A stretch of DNA of 64,000 nucleotides, from assembly GCA_021904315.1 (NCBI GenBank), contig CM038911.1:4933390-4997389 (forward strand). The letters are read 5' to 3'. Below the pieces are notes generated by a model. The model was given only the letters and a program-made list of their open reading frames with translations, made no database searches and was not told the DNA's origin. The translations under genes were made by a program, and so were the position numbers. Below are positions 46,452-56,956 of this stretch, piece by piece. How positions within the stretch are numbered: position 1 is the first letter of the stretch; each line of letters begins with the position of its first letter. This DNA comes from Sphagnum magellanicum (Eukaryota > Streptophyta > Sphagnopsida > Sphagnales > Sphagnaceae).

Positions 46452-47615
46452 ATGGCATCCTTTGAGGGAGAGAGTGCTAGAGTCATTGACAAGTTCAATG
46501 GGGAGAACTTCAACCTCTGGAAGTTCAAGATGGAGATGGTGTTGGCCTCCATGGACCTTTGGGAGATTGTCGACGGGTCTGAGGAGGTTCCACCATCCGA
46601 TTCAGACCCCAAAGTCATCAAGGAGTACCAACGGCGTGCAAAGAAGGCCATGTCCACCATTGCCATCAACTTGGTGGATAGTCAACTTCACCACATCAAG
46701 AGGTGCAAGGGACCAGCGGAGGCATGGAACACACTTTGCAACATCCACGAGACACGGAGCTTGTCCAACATCCTCTTCATTCGACGCAAGTTCTTCACGT
46801 GCAAGATGCAAGAGGGGGCAGACCTTCTAGACCACATCAACAAGGTAAAGGCACTTGCTGATCAACTTGCTTGCTTGGAGGTGCCCGTGAGGGATGAGGA
46901 TGTTGTCATGACCTTGCTTGAGAGCTTGCCACCCTCCTACGAGTACCTCATCGCCGCCTTGGAGACCCTGCCCATGCAAGACCTCACAATGGAGTTTGTT
47001 ACCGCACGATTGATGCATGAAGTGTCCAAAAGGAAGGAGAAAGAGCCCCAAGGTGATGATGCAGCCATGGTGTCAATGCAAGGAAAAGGAGGCACCACAT
47101 CTACACGCAAAGACACCAAGACATGCTACTATTGTGGCAAACCAGGCCACATTGCACGATTTTGCTTCAAGGCCAAGAACAACAAGGAGAAGGAGAATGC
47201 CAACAAAGCCAGGGATGATGATGACTATGCCTTTGCAACAAAGGATGGAGACAATTGCAAGGCCATATGCAAGTGGATCATGGACTCAGGAGCCACCAAG
47301 CATATGACCCCTCATAAAGCCGCATTTGACATGTATGAGGTAATTCCAACACGCAATGTGCATATGGGTGATGATAGCATTGTTGAGGCAATTGGAATGG
47401 GGTCCATCCTTGTGGAAGTAATGGTGAAAGGGCGAACCAAGAGGATCAAAATCAAGGACGTGCTCCATGTGCCAAAATTGCATGCCAACTTGCTTTCGGT
47501 GAGCAAAATCTTGTCAAGTGGGTGCAAAGTGCAATTCAACATGAATGAGTGCATTGTGAGGGCATTTGATGGAGAGGTGATTGCAATAGCACTACGCGAA
47601 GGCAACTTGTATTAG
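46452..47615 (+). CDS. gag: copia Gag and protease, ending at an in-frame TAG
   Basis: 387 codons from ATG 46,452 (MASFEGESARVIDKFNGENF). An upstream in-frame GTG at 46,422 could lengthen it, but the ATG sits at the usual Gag start. Residues 10-200 are the copia capsid-type domain (NLWKFKMEMVL, LQ-rich helices); CYYCGKPGHIARFC at about 225-238 is a CX2CX4HX4C zinc knuckle that binds the genomic RNA; WIMDSGATKHMT at about 275-286 is the aspartic protease active site. The C-terminal part (DVLHVPKLHANLLSVSKIL) is normal for copia protease. The frame ends GNLY-TAG. The TAG sits in the region linking protease and integrase, and the same frame continues at once downstream. Normal copia Gag-Pol is one frame, so the stop is unusual. 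Confidence 0.95.
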   Translation: MASFEGESARVIDKFNGENFNLWKFKMEMVLASMDLWEIVDGSEEVPPSDSDPKVIKEYQRRAKKAMSTIAINLVDSQLHHIKRCKGPAEAWNTLCNIHETRSLSNILFIRRKFFTCKMQEGADLLDHINKVKALADQLACLEVPVRDEDVVMTLLESLPPSYEYLIAALETLPMQDLTMEFVTARLMHEVSKRKEKEPQGDDAAMVSMQGKGGTTSTRKDTKTCYYCGKPGHIARFCFKAKNNKEKENANKARDDDDYAFATKDGDNCKAICKWIMDSGATKHMTPHKAAFDMYEVIPTRNVHMGDDSIVEAIGMGSILVEVMVKGRTKRIKIKDVLHVPKLHANLLSVSKILSSGCKVQFNMNECIVRAFDGEVIAIALREGNLY

Positions 47616-50510
47616 ATGACCTTCACCAAGGTGTGTGAGATGCATGTGGCCAACCTGGCCCAAACTTCAACAATTGATGGTGCATTGGAGCTTTGGCATC
47701 GTCGCCTAGGTCATTTGAACATCAAAGGTGTGCATGCGCTCCAAAACATGGTGAGTGGTATGAACCTTGGAAACATCCCCTGCCCTACATCTTCATTTGT
47801 TTGTGAAGGGTGCATTGAGGGAAAACAACATTGCAAACCATTTCCAAGTGATGGAGGGATGCGTGCCACCAAGCCCCTAGAGATTGTGCATTCGGATGTA
47901 TGCGGCCCCATGAGGACCACATCCTTGGGTGGTGCAAGGTATTTTGTGACGTACATTGATGACTTTTCCAGGAAGGTGTGGGTGTACTTGTTAAAGTCCA
48001 AAGGGGAATGCTTGGAGAAGTTCAAGGAATTCAAGGCACTTGTGGAGACACAATCAGAGCACAAGATCAAGGTGTTTAGGTCGGATAATGGAGGGGAGTA
48101 CATTTCAAGGGGATTCCAGGGCTTCTTGAAGGCACATGGCATTGAGAAGCAAACCTCCACACCATATAAGCCTCAACAAAATGGAGTGGCAGAGCGTGCA
48201 AACCGCACCCTTGTGGAGATGGCAAGGAGCATGCTTCATGCTCAAAACCTCAAGAAGTCACTTTGGGCGGAAGCGGTGGTGAATGCGGCGTACACAAGAA
48301 ATCGATGTCCATCAAGAGCTTTGCTCTCCATCACACCAGAGGAAGCGTGGGGTGGGAGAAAGCCTTGCATTTCACACATGCGTGTGTTTGGATGCATTGC
48401 ATATGCCATGGTGCCGGATGAGAAGAGGGGTAAGCTTGATGCAAAGGGCACAAAATGCTTGTTTCTTGGGTATTGTGAAGGCACCAAGGCATATAGGCTC
48501 ATGTGTGTGCAATCCAAAAAGATCATCAAGTGTAGGGATGTTGAGTTCATGGAGGATAGCACTAGTGTGGGCAATGATTTGGAGATGCATCCAAGTGGGA
48601 GAAATGAGACCCCTAATGCGGTGATTGTGGACACATCTTCCAAATCGCCCTGTGTGGATGATGATGAGCTCACAAGTGATGTCAAAGAGTATCCAAGCAA
48701 TCAAGAGGCACCGCCAACCCTGGGGCGTTCATCAACACCTTCATCACCATCTAAGGATGCAAGCACAAATGGTGAACAAGAGGGGCAGACCTTGGAGGAG
48801 CGTAGGTACCCCTTGAGGGAGCGGCGACCGCTTGGAGAATGGTGGAAGAACCACATCTTACCCCAACAAGATGTGGAACGTGCTAATGTTGCTTGTCTTG
48901 ATGATCCATTAAATTTGTGCGATGCAATGCATTCGGAGGATGCAAGCAAGTGGGAGGTGGCCATGCAAGAGGAATATGCCTCACTCATGGCAAATGGCAC
49001 GTGGGAGTTGGTCCCCCTTCCAAAGGATCGCAAGAGTGTGGGATACAAGTGGGTGTTTCGCACAAAAAGGGATGCATCAGGCCATGTGGTGAGGCACAAG
49101 GCAAGGTTGGTGGCCAAGGGGTACTCTCAAGTTGAGGCTGTGGACTTCAATGAGACATTTGCCCCGGTGGCCAAATTCACCACCATTAGATGCATGCTTG
49201 CAATTGGATCTGCCATGGATTTAGAGATCCACCAAATGGATGTGAAGACCGCATTCTTGAATGGGGAATTGGAGGAGGACATCTACATGGACCAACCGCA
49301 AGGATTCGTGCAAGATGGCAAGGAGCACCTGGTGTGTAAGTTGAAGAAGTCCTTGTACGGGCTCAAGCAATCACCAAGAGCATGGTACCAACGCATTGAC
49401 ATGTTCTTCACCCATGAATGCTTTTCTAGGAGCCAAGCGGACCATTCATTGTATGTCAAGCAAACGGGTGAGTACTTGTTGATAGTGATTATCTATGTGG
49501 ATGATCTGATCATCTTAGCAAGCAATGTGAACATTTTGAAATGGTTGAAGTCAAGGCTTGAAGATGAATTTGAGATGAGTGATCTTGGAGAGTTGCACTA
49601 TTGCCTCGGTGTGGAGTTTGAGAGAGACCGTGCAAATCACACCATAACCATGAGCCAAAGAAAGTACATTGAGGAGGTGCTCAAGCGCTTCAACATGGAG
49701 GAGTGCAAGCCCATTGGAACTCCGCTTGATGTGAATTCCAAGCTCTTGAAACTCACGGAGGAAGAGTTTCAAGGCATTCAAGAGGAGATGCAAGGCATTC
49801 CATATAAGGCAGCGGTGGGATCATTGATGTATGCCATGGTGGGCACACGGCCGGATCTTGCATTCCCGGTGAGCATGGTGAGTCAATTCATGTCAAAGGC
49901 TGGTCCTTCCCATTGGATGGCGGTGAAACGCATCATGCGGTACTTGAAGGGAACTTTGGACTTGAAATTGTGCCTTGGAGGCAAGGATGTTAGTTTGAGA
50001 GGATATTGTGATGCGGATTGGGGTGGAGATGCAAATGAGAGACGTTCCACCACAGGGTATGTGTTCTTTGTTGGAGTTGGAGCCATCTCATGGAATTGCA
50101 AGAGGCAACCTACAATTGCCTTGTCTACCACAGAGGCCGAATACATGGCCACTAGTCAATGCACCAAGGAGGCCATATGGTTGAGGAAGTTGATGGCAGA
50201 TGTGGGACTTGTGCAAGTTGGAGCAACCACCATCATGTGTGACAATCAGGGATGCATTGCACTTGCAAAGAACCCAACCCACCACTCTCGCACAAAGCAC
50301 ATTGACATACAACACCACTTCATTCGAGAGAAGTTGGAGAATGGAGAAATAGGCCTCAAGTATTGCCCAACTCAAGATATGGTGGCAGATGTGTTGACAA
50401 AGGCATTGGCAAAGGAGCAACATCAGAACCTTACAAGAAGCATGGGATTGGGAGTCTTAGATTACTTGCAAAGTGGGAGTGTTGAAGATTATGATGTAGA
50501 TGAAACATAG
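47616..50510 (+). CDS. pol: copia Pol: integrase, reverse transcriptase, RNase H
   Basis: 964 codons, same frame as Gag and beginning at ATG directly after the TAG. Integrase zinc site: LWHRRLGHLNI (about 28) and CEGCIEGKQH (about 64). Integrase core: HSDVCGPM (about 91), RSDNGGEY (about 154) and NGVAERANR (about 190) supply D, D and E. RT: GYKWVFRTKRD (about 470), HQMDVKTAFLNGELEEDIY (about 540), and YVDD at about 627-630. RNase H: YCDADWGG (about 797), STTEAEYMA, DNQGCIALAKNP and SRTKHIDIQHHF. All catalytic residues I can identify are present. The last ten codons run into the 3' LTR, ending at TAG 50,508-50,510. How it is translated past the upstream stop is unknown. Confidence 0.95.
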   Translation: MTFTKVCEMHVANLAQTSTIDGALELWHRRLGHLNIKGVHALQNMVSGMNLGNIPCPTSSFVCEGCIEGKQHCKPFPSDGGMRATKPLEIVHSDVCGPMRTTSLGGARYFVTYIDDFSRKVWVYLLKSKGECLEKFKEFKALVETQSEHKIKVFRSDNGGEYISRGFQGFLKAHGIEKQTSTPYKPQQNGVAERANRTLVEMARSMLHAQNLKKSLWAEAVVNAAYTRNRCPSRALLSITPEEAWGGRKPCISHMRVFGCIAYAMVPDEKRGKLDAKGTKCLFLGYCEGTKAYRLMCVQSKKIIKCRDVEFMEDSTSVGNDLEMHPSGRNETPNAVIVDTSSKSPCVDDDELTSDVKEYPSNQEAPPTLGRSSTPSSPSKDASTNGEQEGQTLEERRYPLRERRPLGEWWKNHILPQQDVERANVACLDDPLNLCDAMHSEDASKWEVAMQEEYASLMANGTWELVPLPKDRKSVGYKWVFRTKRDASGHVVRHKARLVAKGYSQVEAVDFNETFAPVAKFTTIRCMLAIGSAMDLEIHQMDVKTAFLNGELEEDIYMDQPQGFVQDGKEHLVCKLKKSLYGLKQSPRAWYQRIDMFFTHECFSRSQADHSLYVKQTGEYLLIVIIYVDDLIILASNVNILKWLKSRLEDEFEMSDLGELHYCLGVEFERDRANHTITMSQRKYIEEVLKRFNMEECKPIGTPLDVNSKLLKLTEEEFQGIQEEMQGIPYKAAVGSLMYAMVGTRPDLAFPVSMVSQFMSKAGPSHWMAVKRIMRYLKGTLDLKLCLGGKDVSLRGYCDADWGGDANERRSTTGYVFFVGVGAISWNCKRQPTIALSTTEAEYMATSQCTKEAIWLRKLMADVGLVQVGATTIMCDNQGCIALAKNPTHHSRTKHIDIQHHFIREKLENGEIGLKYCPTQDMVADVLTKALAKEQHQNLTRSMGLGVLDYLQSGSVEDYDVDET
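50471..50479 (+). other. Polypurine tract of copia element
   Basis: AAGTGGGAG directly abuts the 3' LTR. It lies inside the pol reading frame and is short for a purine tract. Confidence 0.75.
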
Positions 50511-50782
50511 ATAGTGGTGTGATAGATATTAGAAACTATGTGGTAGATAAGTGTTGCAAGTAATCAAAGACATAGGTAGATTGAAGATATGTTAGTACCA
50601 CCAATATGTTAGAATAAGGAGGGAGAGAAATAGTTATCCCATATGGTTTGTCAATGTGGTGGTACATGGAAGGGAATAAAGAGCAAGGTTGGAGGTGAGT
50701 TGGAACACTCACTCCAAGCATTGTTCACATACTTGTGTGATTTGAATGTGCAATCTCTCCTCTGATCCTATTGTTTTCAACA
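50480..50782 (+). repeat. 3' LTR of copia element (303 bp)
   Basis: Same sequence as the 5' LTR as far as I can read. It supplies the final codons and stop of pol and is followed by the GAAAC duplication at 50,783-50,787. Confidence 0.97.
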
Positions 50783-50787
50783 GAAAC

Positions 50788-51780
50788 GACGACAAAATAT
50801 TTACCATCATTTTAAAAAGCAACTAATCCCACAAACAATTTGCCTTTCCTTGCTTCACATTCAAGAGCATGACACCTAAATCATCAAAGGTTCTAAAGGT
50901 CCATTACCCAAAACAAAAAAATACTAAAAATATGACAAAACCCAAAGACGAATTTGACATGGTAGTTGTTTCCTTGTGTGCGCCATAGAAGTGGCATATC
51001 TTTTGAGCTTTGCAAGAACCATAAACCCTAATACAACAAGGACGTTGTGAGAAAAAACTGCATCTTACATCTCATGCCAGTTAGTTCAAATGTCTAACAG
51101 GGTGCCAAGGAACCCTAATTCTACCTAGTCTAACTAAGGTGACATTGGCTAGTACATCATCATACGAGGTAACCTTAATTAAGTAAATTAAAATTTAATG
51201 GATTTTTATGTGACATCCAAATGTGTAAAGGCAGTTACTGCACTGTCCTCCACTATTAGAAATCATGTGGATAGACCACTATGCACAACCACCCAACTCG
51301 ACTTTGGGTGCTTCCCTCTCTTGTTTTCAAGAAATGTAGGAAAAACTACAAGCATGACACTTAAAAAAGGACACCGTAGCATGCTTTCACCCCTTAAAAA
51401 ATCTTCATTCATCTAGATATAATGTTCCCACCTTTTTTGAGCATAATCCCTTTGGTAGGATTAAATGTATTGATCAAGACAATCCATGACTTTTTAAAAT
51501 GTTATTTGTGAAATGCAATCGTACCTTCCAACCCACTTTTTATAACAATCCAAAATTGAAATTGAAACAAAAAGTACTTTATTAATTGCTCATTTTCAAA
51601 TTTTGCTTGTTTGAATATTTCAAAGCTTTCCTTTTGATAAAATTTATTCAAAATGTTTAATTCTATTGCTTGAATGTTGCTTGTATTTTTTGTCTTTAAG
51701 GCATTTGGTTTTGGCATGGTGGGCTTTGGGTTGAACTTCACATTCCTGTGACCGTTTGGTGGTTGTTGGGTGTTTTCTTG
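50788..51780. other. No gene recognised
   Basis: AT-rich sequence after the copia element. It would have been continuous with 45.29 kb before the insertion. Short open frames only. Confidence 0.4.
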
Positions 51781-52265
51781 CATTTACTTGGTGGTCGTTA
51801 GGTCATGATATGTGTGTTTTTAGTCCATGATCTTACCGAATTCTCGGTCAAAATTATCTTTCCATATTTTGGATGTCAATTTAATTCTTGTAGATTTTGT
51901 GTTGGACTAACACTTCCTATAACAAGGATGGAGGATTTTACGCATTCTTTAATTTCTCTTTGCTCTAACCTTTTTTCTTTCTGGCAAATGTTCTCTTGCA
52001 TCTACTTGGTGGCCACTAGGTCTTTTCCCTCATCTATTTGGTGACCACCAAGTCTTCTTTCCTTCATTTACCTGGTGGTCATTAGGTCATGACATGTGTG
52101 TTTTTAGTCCATGATCTTACCAAATTCTTGGTCAAAATTATCCTTCCATGTTCTAGATATCAATTTAATTCTCATAAATTTTGTGTTAGACTAACATCTC
52201 TTATAACAAGGATGGAGGATTTTACGCATTCTTTAATTTCTCTTTACTCTAACCTTTTTTATTTT
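51781..52265. repeat. ~200-bp block duplicated at 284-bp spacing
   Basis: CATTTACTTGGTGGTCGTTAGG at 51,781 recurs at 52,065, and the match continues through TGTGTTTTTAGTCCATGATC and GGATGGAGGATTTTACGC to about 52,262. The interval between holds two more partial copies of the CAT(C/T)TACTTGGTGGCCAC motif. The duplicated block leads into the FCP1-like fragment. Confidence 0.8.
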
Positions 52266-52399
52266 TGGTAGGTGCATGATGTTTTTATTCTAATGCAAAA
52301 AGGTAGATTCTGACTTTTCGACCTTGATTTTGCACAATTAAAAAGATCTTCATTCTCAGTGTCAATCGTGTCTTTTGTTACTTTCCAAAGTGTGCCCTT

Positions 52400-52975
52400 C
52401 TTCAATGGTTTCGGCAAAAGATTAGAAAAGATTTAGATGTTTTCAAATTGGAAATTCGTGCTAGAATATAATTATTTTTTTCTCGAGCATTTGAACATTT
52501 TTACATTGCTATTTGGTCATGTATATATGTTCTTAGAAGATGTCCTTGAAATTCTACCTTTGTTGATGCCCAAAATTCTTGTCAATCAATTTATGTTTGT
52601 TTGGGGATGTAAGTAATGCATTACAACAATGGGTCAACCCACACATTCAGTTTATTACTATTTGAAAGACTTGGATCAAGTTCATCTTGCTTATAGAGGT
52701 CTGCTTCATGGGCATAAAGATCAAACATTACTCATTGACAATGAACTTAATAAGGCCCTTTGAAATCCAAAATGGAACAACCTTTTCCTTGAGCCATTCA
52801 GAGGATGTGAGTTATCCAAAAACAAGGTGCAATGGTTAGACCTTGCATTTTGGTTGTGGCCAACGTTGAAGGGTTTGCCTTTTGCAAAAACAATTTATGC
52901 CCATTTCACAGTCATCGTGCAATTTTTGAGGTTGCTGTTTAGTTCTCAATATCCGTCTTATTCTTGGTTCAAGTA
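52400..52975 (+). pseudogene. FCP1-like (HAD family) phosphatase fragment, decayed
   Basis: Plus-strand translation gives AFEHFYIAIWSCIYVL (52,490), then, after a one-base shift near 52,535, LEDVLEILPLLMPKILVNQF, FVWGC, YYYLKDLDQVHLAYRG (about 52,655) and DQTLLIDNELNKAL (about 52,722). These fit the latter half of the FCP1-homology domain: an IWS/T segment, FVW..QC, LKDL, and the LLIDD motif with metal-binding aspartates, of which one reads Asn here. The nucleophile DxDxT motif was not found. TAA at about 52,610 and TGA at 52,761 lie where the family plausibly has Gln and Arg. Normally such enzymes dephosphorylate proteins such as the RNA polymerase II tail. Assignment is from motif memory. 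Confidence 0.5.
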
Positions 52976-52979
52976 GTTT

Positions 52980-54755
52980 GAAAGAAGTTCAAATGGAGAT
53001 TTGGTAATATTGCAACTTTTTTTAGGTGACGTCCTAAGTAAACCCTAAACCCATCCTTGTTTCAGTTATGTTTTCTATGTTTTTCATTTAATGTTACTTT
53101 AGTTATTTGTTTTTATTTTATATTTTGTCAGTATGAGGTTTGTAGTTTTGGGGAGATTTCAATTATTCATTCATGTTTACAGTGGATTCTGGTCTTTGTT
53201 ATAGATCGTGCAAAGGCGTTTGCAGTTTTAATTGATAGAAAATCATGTTGTCTATTGGGTTTTCTTTTTAGAGAGTTGAAGGATGTAATTGCATATTTGA
53301 CTTTTGGTTTAAAAGGTTAGACGATTCCCCAATTTTTGGTTACTTGTAGAGTGGAATTTTAGATTTAATAGCTCATATTCCGAATTCTTATATGGATCAC
53401 GAAATATTTTTTGATAATCAATGCATTTGTATGAAATCAATAAATTGATAATCATTGTTTTCATGCACTTGAGATTTACTTTGGTTGTTACCCTTCAGAA
53501 GGTGAAATTCATATTTCATATTTCATAATAAGCAAATTTCTTCCTACTCAAGGTTAAATGTTCAATATATATGTCTTACTACATTTCAAGCTAGAGCTAT
53601 TATACCCATTGGTGGCCACAAGATGATTTTATTTTCTAATAAATAATTTTGTTCAATTGTTTAATGCCCCTCAAGTTTTTTTGTTCAATGGTTCACCAAT
53701 GGTTTATGAGATACAATAACTTTAAGTATTGTAAATTCTTTTGTTGATCCTTTATACAATTCAACGACATAAAATTTAATAGATATTTCAAATTGTGTTT
53801 TTTGATTTTGCCACTAAATTGTTTATTTTATGATGTTATGCAGTGTTTTAGTTTTGCACCCCTCTTTTTAAGGTCTTCTAATTCTTAAATTCTGGTGGCC
53901 ACAATGTTTATTTGTTTTCATGTATGTTAATTGTTCTAATGGTGAAAAAAATTTCTTATGAAAATTTGTCATTTCAACACTTTGTTTGGTGCCCATTAGG
54001 TTGAACATGTTATTATATTTATCTTTAAATTCTCAAAATTCATTTTTTTTATTTTCAAACTTTTTCAAAGTCTAGAATTAATTAAATATGTGTTAAATGA
54101 ACTTAGTCAAAAATTCAAATATGGTTTTTGAATTACTTCCAATTTATTTCCAGTTTTATTTAAGTAAATTAAATTTAAAATTTAATTCCACATGCAAAAC
54201 ATTATATTAAATTCTTATTTTTAATTTACGCAATAAATTAAAGTACCATATTTGTATTAAAATCTAGTTTTGAAAACTCAAAGTGAAATGAATTTTGTTT
54301 CTAAAGTTATGTTATTAAAATTCAAATGTTTTTAATTTCAAATTTGAAAGACTTTGCATTAGTTCAAAAATGTATTCCAAAAATCTTAATGAAATGTCTT
54401 TGATTATAATACTTGATTGTTATGTAGTCACGTAATGACATTAATTGATGTAGTTAATTCAAGTTCAATATCATTTTTGCACCTTTGTTTGAATAATTTA
54501 ATATTTTTCAATGTTAGTAATGTCACATCATCAAAAGTAGCACTAAAAATCACAATGTGTCTTAACATGTATTCAATTAATTAAAAAAATTTTCTAACTT
54601 AATGTACAGGAATTAAGTTTTTGATTGAAGTTGAAACAAAACATTATGAACATATATCTTGTGGATCACTTAATGATGTAAACCAAACCACTACAAAGAA
54701 TAAGACCGCCACCACCTAGAACACCTATGCCAAAAACAAAGTTAGCTCACAGAAC
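52980..54755. other. No gene recognised
   Basis: AT-rich sequence. An 87-residue open frame at 53,057-53,320 is hydrophobic at its N-terminus but has no recognisable domain. Confidence 0.45.
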
Positions 54756-55017
54756 ATGAATACCAATACCACCACAAAGAACACAAATAGTAGGGTCACC
54801 ACAAACAAGAGTTGGAGAACAACTTGTGAGGAAGGAGACCATCACCGTGTCAAACAAGTCCTAGAAGAAGACCAAGATCACAACCTTGAATACCACCAGC
54901 ATGAAGAACATGAATGTGAAAAAGAATACCAGCAAAGCAAAGGTTTGAAGAAGTGAAAAGGAGATCATGAAGAAGAAGAAGAATGGAAATACAATGAACA
55001 CCAAATTGTAACCCCTA
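54756..55017. other. Low-complexity ACC/GAAGA-rich stretch
   Basis: ACCACAAAGAACACAAATAG-like words followed by GAAGAAGAAGAA produce an open frame biased to N, T, E, H and K. I see no start context or domain and do not call a gene. Confidence 0.4.
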
Positions 55018-55019
55018 AC

Positions 55020-55262
55020 CCTGAATTGGAACTGAAACCAGTTGTTTTTTCAAAAGCTTGTTCTGGTTTTGAGTTCCATCGCACTTTAGAACTGCACCCC
55101 AGTCCACTTAAAACCAAGCCTGGAACCGTGTTGGTGCTCCACACGGTTCCAGAACCTACCCAACTAACACTGGTTCTTGATTCTTACCATGGCAACAGTG
55201 TTAGGTGGGCACCCCGCCCCCTAGCCTTGGGTGAACCAGCACCTACACTGGTACCATGGTTC
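55020..55262. repeat. Cluster of consecutive hairpins with GGAACC/GGTTCC termini
   Basis: Successive inverted repeats: GGAACTGAAACCAG with CTGGTTTTGAGTTCC (55,027-55,077); a perfect 12-bp stem CTGGAACCGTGT/ACACGGTTCCAG with a 9-base loop (55,120-55,152); AGAACC/GGTTCT (55,151-55,177); and CCATGGCAACAGTGTTAGGTG with its imperfect complement ending at about 55,260. An open frame crosses the cluster but shows no protein signature. Possibly a composite foldback element. Confidence 0.55.
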
Positions 55263-55419
55263 GCCCCCCTCCCTCCTGGCCGCCACTTGCACAGCAGGGC
55301 CTGCCACAAGAGAATATTAACTTCCGGCATGGAAACGGTGAGAGGAGTTGATAATGCTTTTTGCTGCTACTTCCACACTAGGGATTGGCAGAGTGGGACT
55401 TCTGCCAGATGAACAATTG

Positions 55420-56700
55420 TGACAAGAAGGCATTTGCCAAAGCTTCAGAAGAATCAGATTTCCATTCAGACAACAACTCATGCCAAGCAGACAAGTTCCT
55501 TGAGGTTCTAGGATCACCTCAGCCTACCAACGTTGGGAACAACTAAGTCATATCATTGGGAATTCTGGGAACAAACTTTGGCACTCATATGATGACACAT
55601 TTGGGAATGTTGTTGGGAAATTTGACACAATTTTAAAGCATTTTGGGGTTCATTGCAAACTTTTGGGAAATCAGTGCAACAAACTGGAATAATGAAGAGG
55701 TCCTTAAAGTGACCCTGAATTGGACCCTAGATTGATCCTGTAATCCCTATTTCATCTTGGAATTGAGTGTAACAGTAAAGTGAGCAAAACTCGGTATCAT
55801 ACAATGAAACTGGGTATCAGGTCACAAGATTTGCAAGAATTTGAGCAGCAGGTAAAGTAAATCCAAAACTGGGGGTGAAACTCCTGTGAGGACTAAGTTA
55901 GGTGAGAAAGCAGTTTGGTCCTTTCTTTTTTTGGGTCTACTTTTTCCAGCCTTACCTTTGATTTCATCTTCAGTTTTAACAAAACTGGGGACAAGTACCC
56001 TCAGTTTGGGGTACTTTACAGATAACTCTATATGGAAACAATTTTGAGACTTTGTCAACACCTTTTGGAATATCAATTTCATTGGCACCTTGGTGTTGTG
56101 TGCTAGCTACTAGATTGGCATTCATCTCTTGTTTCAATACTAGACTGATGTGCAACTGAAATTCAAAGCCAATAAAGAACACAAATTCATAAAATGCAAA
56201 CTCCAATGCTGAACCGTGTTTACTTGCTTTAGATGCTCTAGAGATTGAAAACACAGAACATGGAATTAGGACCCCATCCAAACCACAAAAGATTGGAACT
56301 CGTTTCAAACTAACATGAGTATGACCAACATACATGTAGCTTCACATAGGTTTGAGATAGGTTAATTCAACTAGAACAATTTTGGCACCAAACTAGTGGG
56401 ACACCTCTTGGGAAAAGATTTGGGTGTAGGACTTAACTTGAGTCAATATTATAGTCGTAATTTAATGTGTGTACATGCGGATGTGGTGACCCGCTTATGG
56501 TCAAAATGGCAGCTAAACTAAAAGGAGGTAGCACCAGGTTAGCTGGTAGCTAAGGGAAGTGGTGACAACATGGTAGGACTAAACATGATACAGGGGACAT
56601 GGTTGGTGGGCACTAAAACGTGGAAGGAAGTGGCAGTGAAAATGGCCCCAAAGACAATCCCAAAGGAATGAAATAACACCATATGTAACGACAACATACA
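55420..56700. other. No gene recognised
   Basis: Mixed-composition sequence. Open frames at 55,822-56,335 on the minus strand overlap each other and carry no motif. Confidence 0.4.
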
Positions 56701-56704
56701 GAGG

Positions 56705-56956
56705 TGCTGGTGTGGTTGTGGGCTGCTGGATGGTGAATTTTCAAGAGACTTGTGCCCAGTAGGTTTTGACATGACAAATTTTTGTTTTGGTCCATTTCTT
56801 TCATCGTGCTAAAAGTCCATCCCAAGAAAGTGCTGGTGTGGTCGTGGGCTGCTGGATGGTGAATTTTCAAGGGACTCGTACCAAGTTGGTTTTGACATGA
56901 CAAATTTTTGTTTTGGTCCATTTCCTTCAACATGCTAAAAGTCAATCCCAAGAAAG
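56705..56956. repeat. 126-bp tandem duplication
   Basis: TGCTGGTGTGGTTGTGGGCTG at 56,705 recurs at 56,831; both copies run to CAATCCCAAGAAAG or the equivalent and differ at only about nine positions. It is a recent-looking local duplication. Confidence 0.9.

Larger units (their letters stand above)
45294..50782 (+). mobile_element. Full-length Ty1/copia retrotransposon
   Basis: A 5,489-bp element: 5' LTR, half-tRNA-type primer site, ~855-bp leader, gag-PR frame, IN-RT-RNaseH frame, polypurine tract and 3' LTR. The domain order PR-IN-RT-RH is diagnostic of Ty1/copia. The LTRs start TGTTGAA and end TTCAACA and appear identical over 303 bp, implying a recent insertion. Target duplications GAAAC flank it at 45,289-45,293 and 50,783-50,787. 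The only coding defect I see is one in-frame TAG (47,613-47,615). It is richer in G+C than its surroundings and lacks their decay pattern. Confidence 0.97.
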
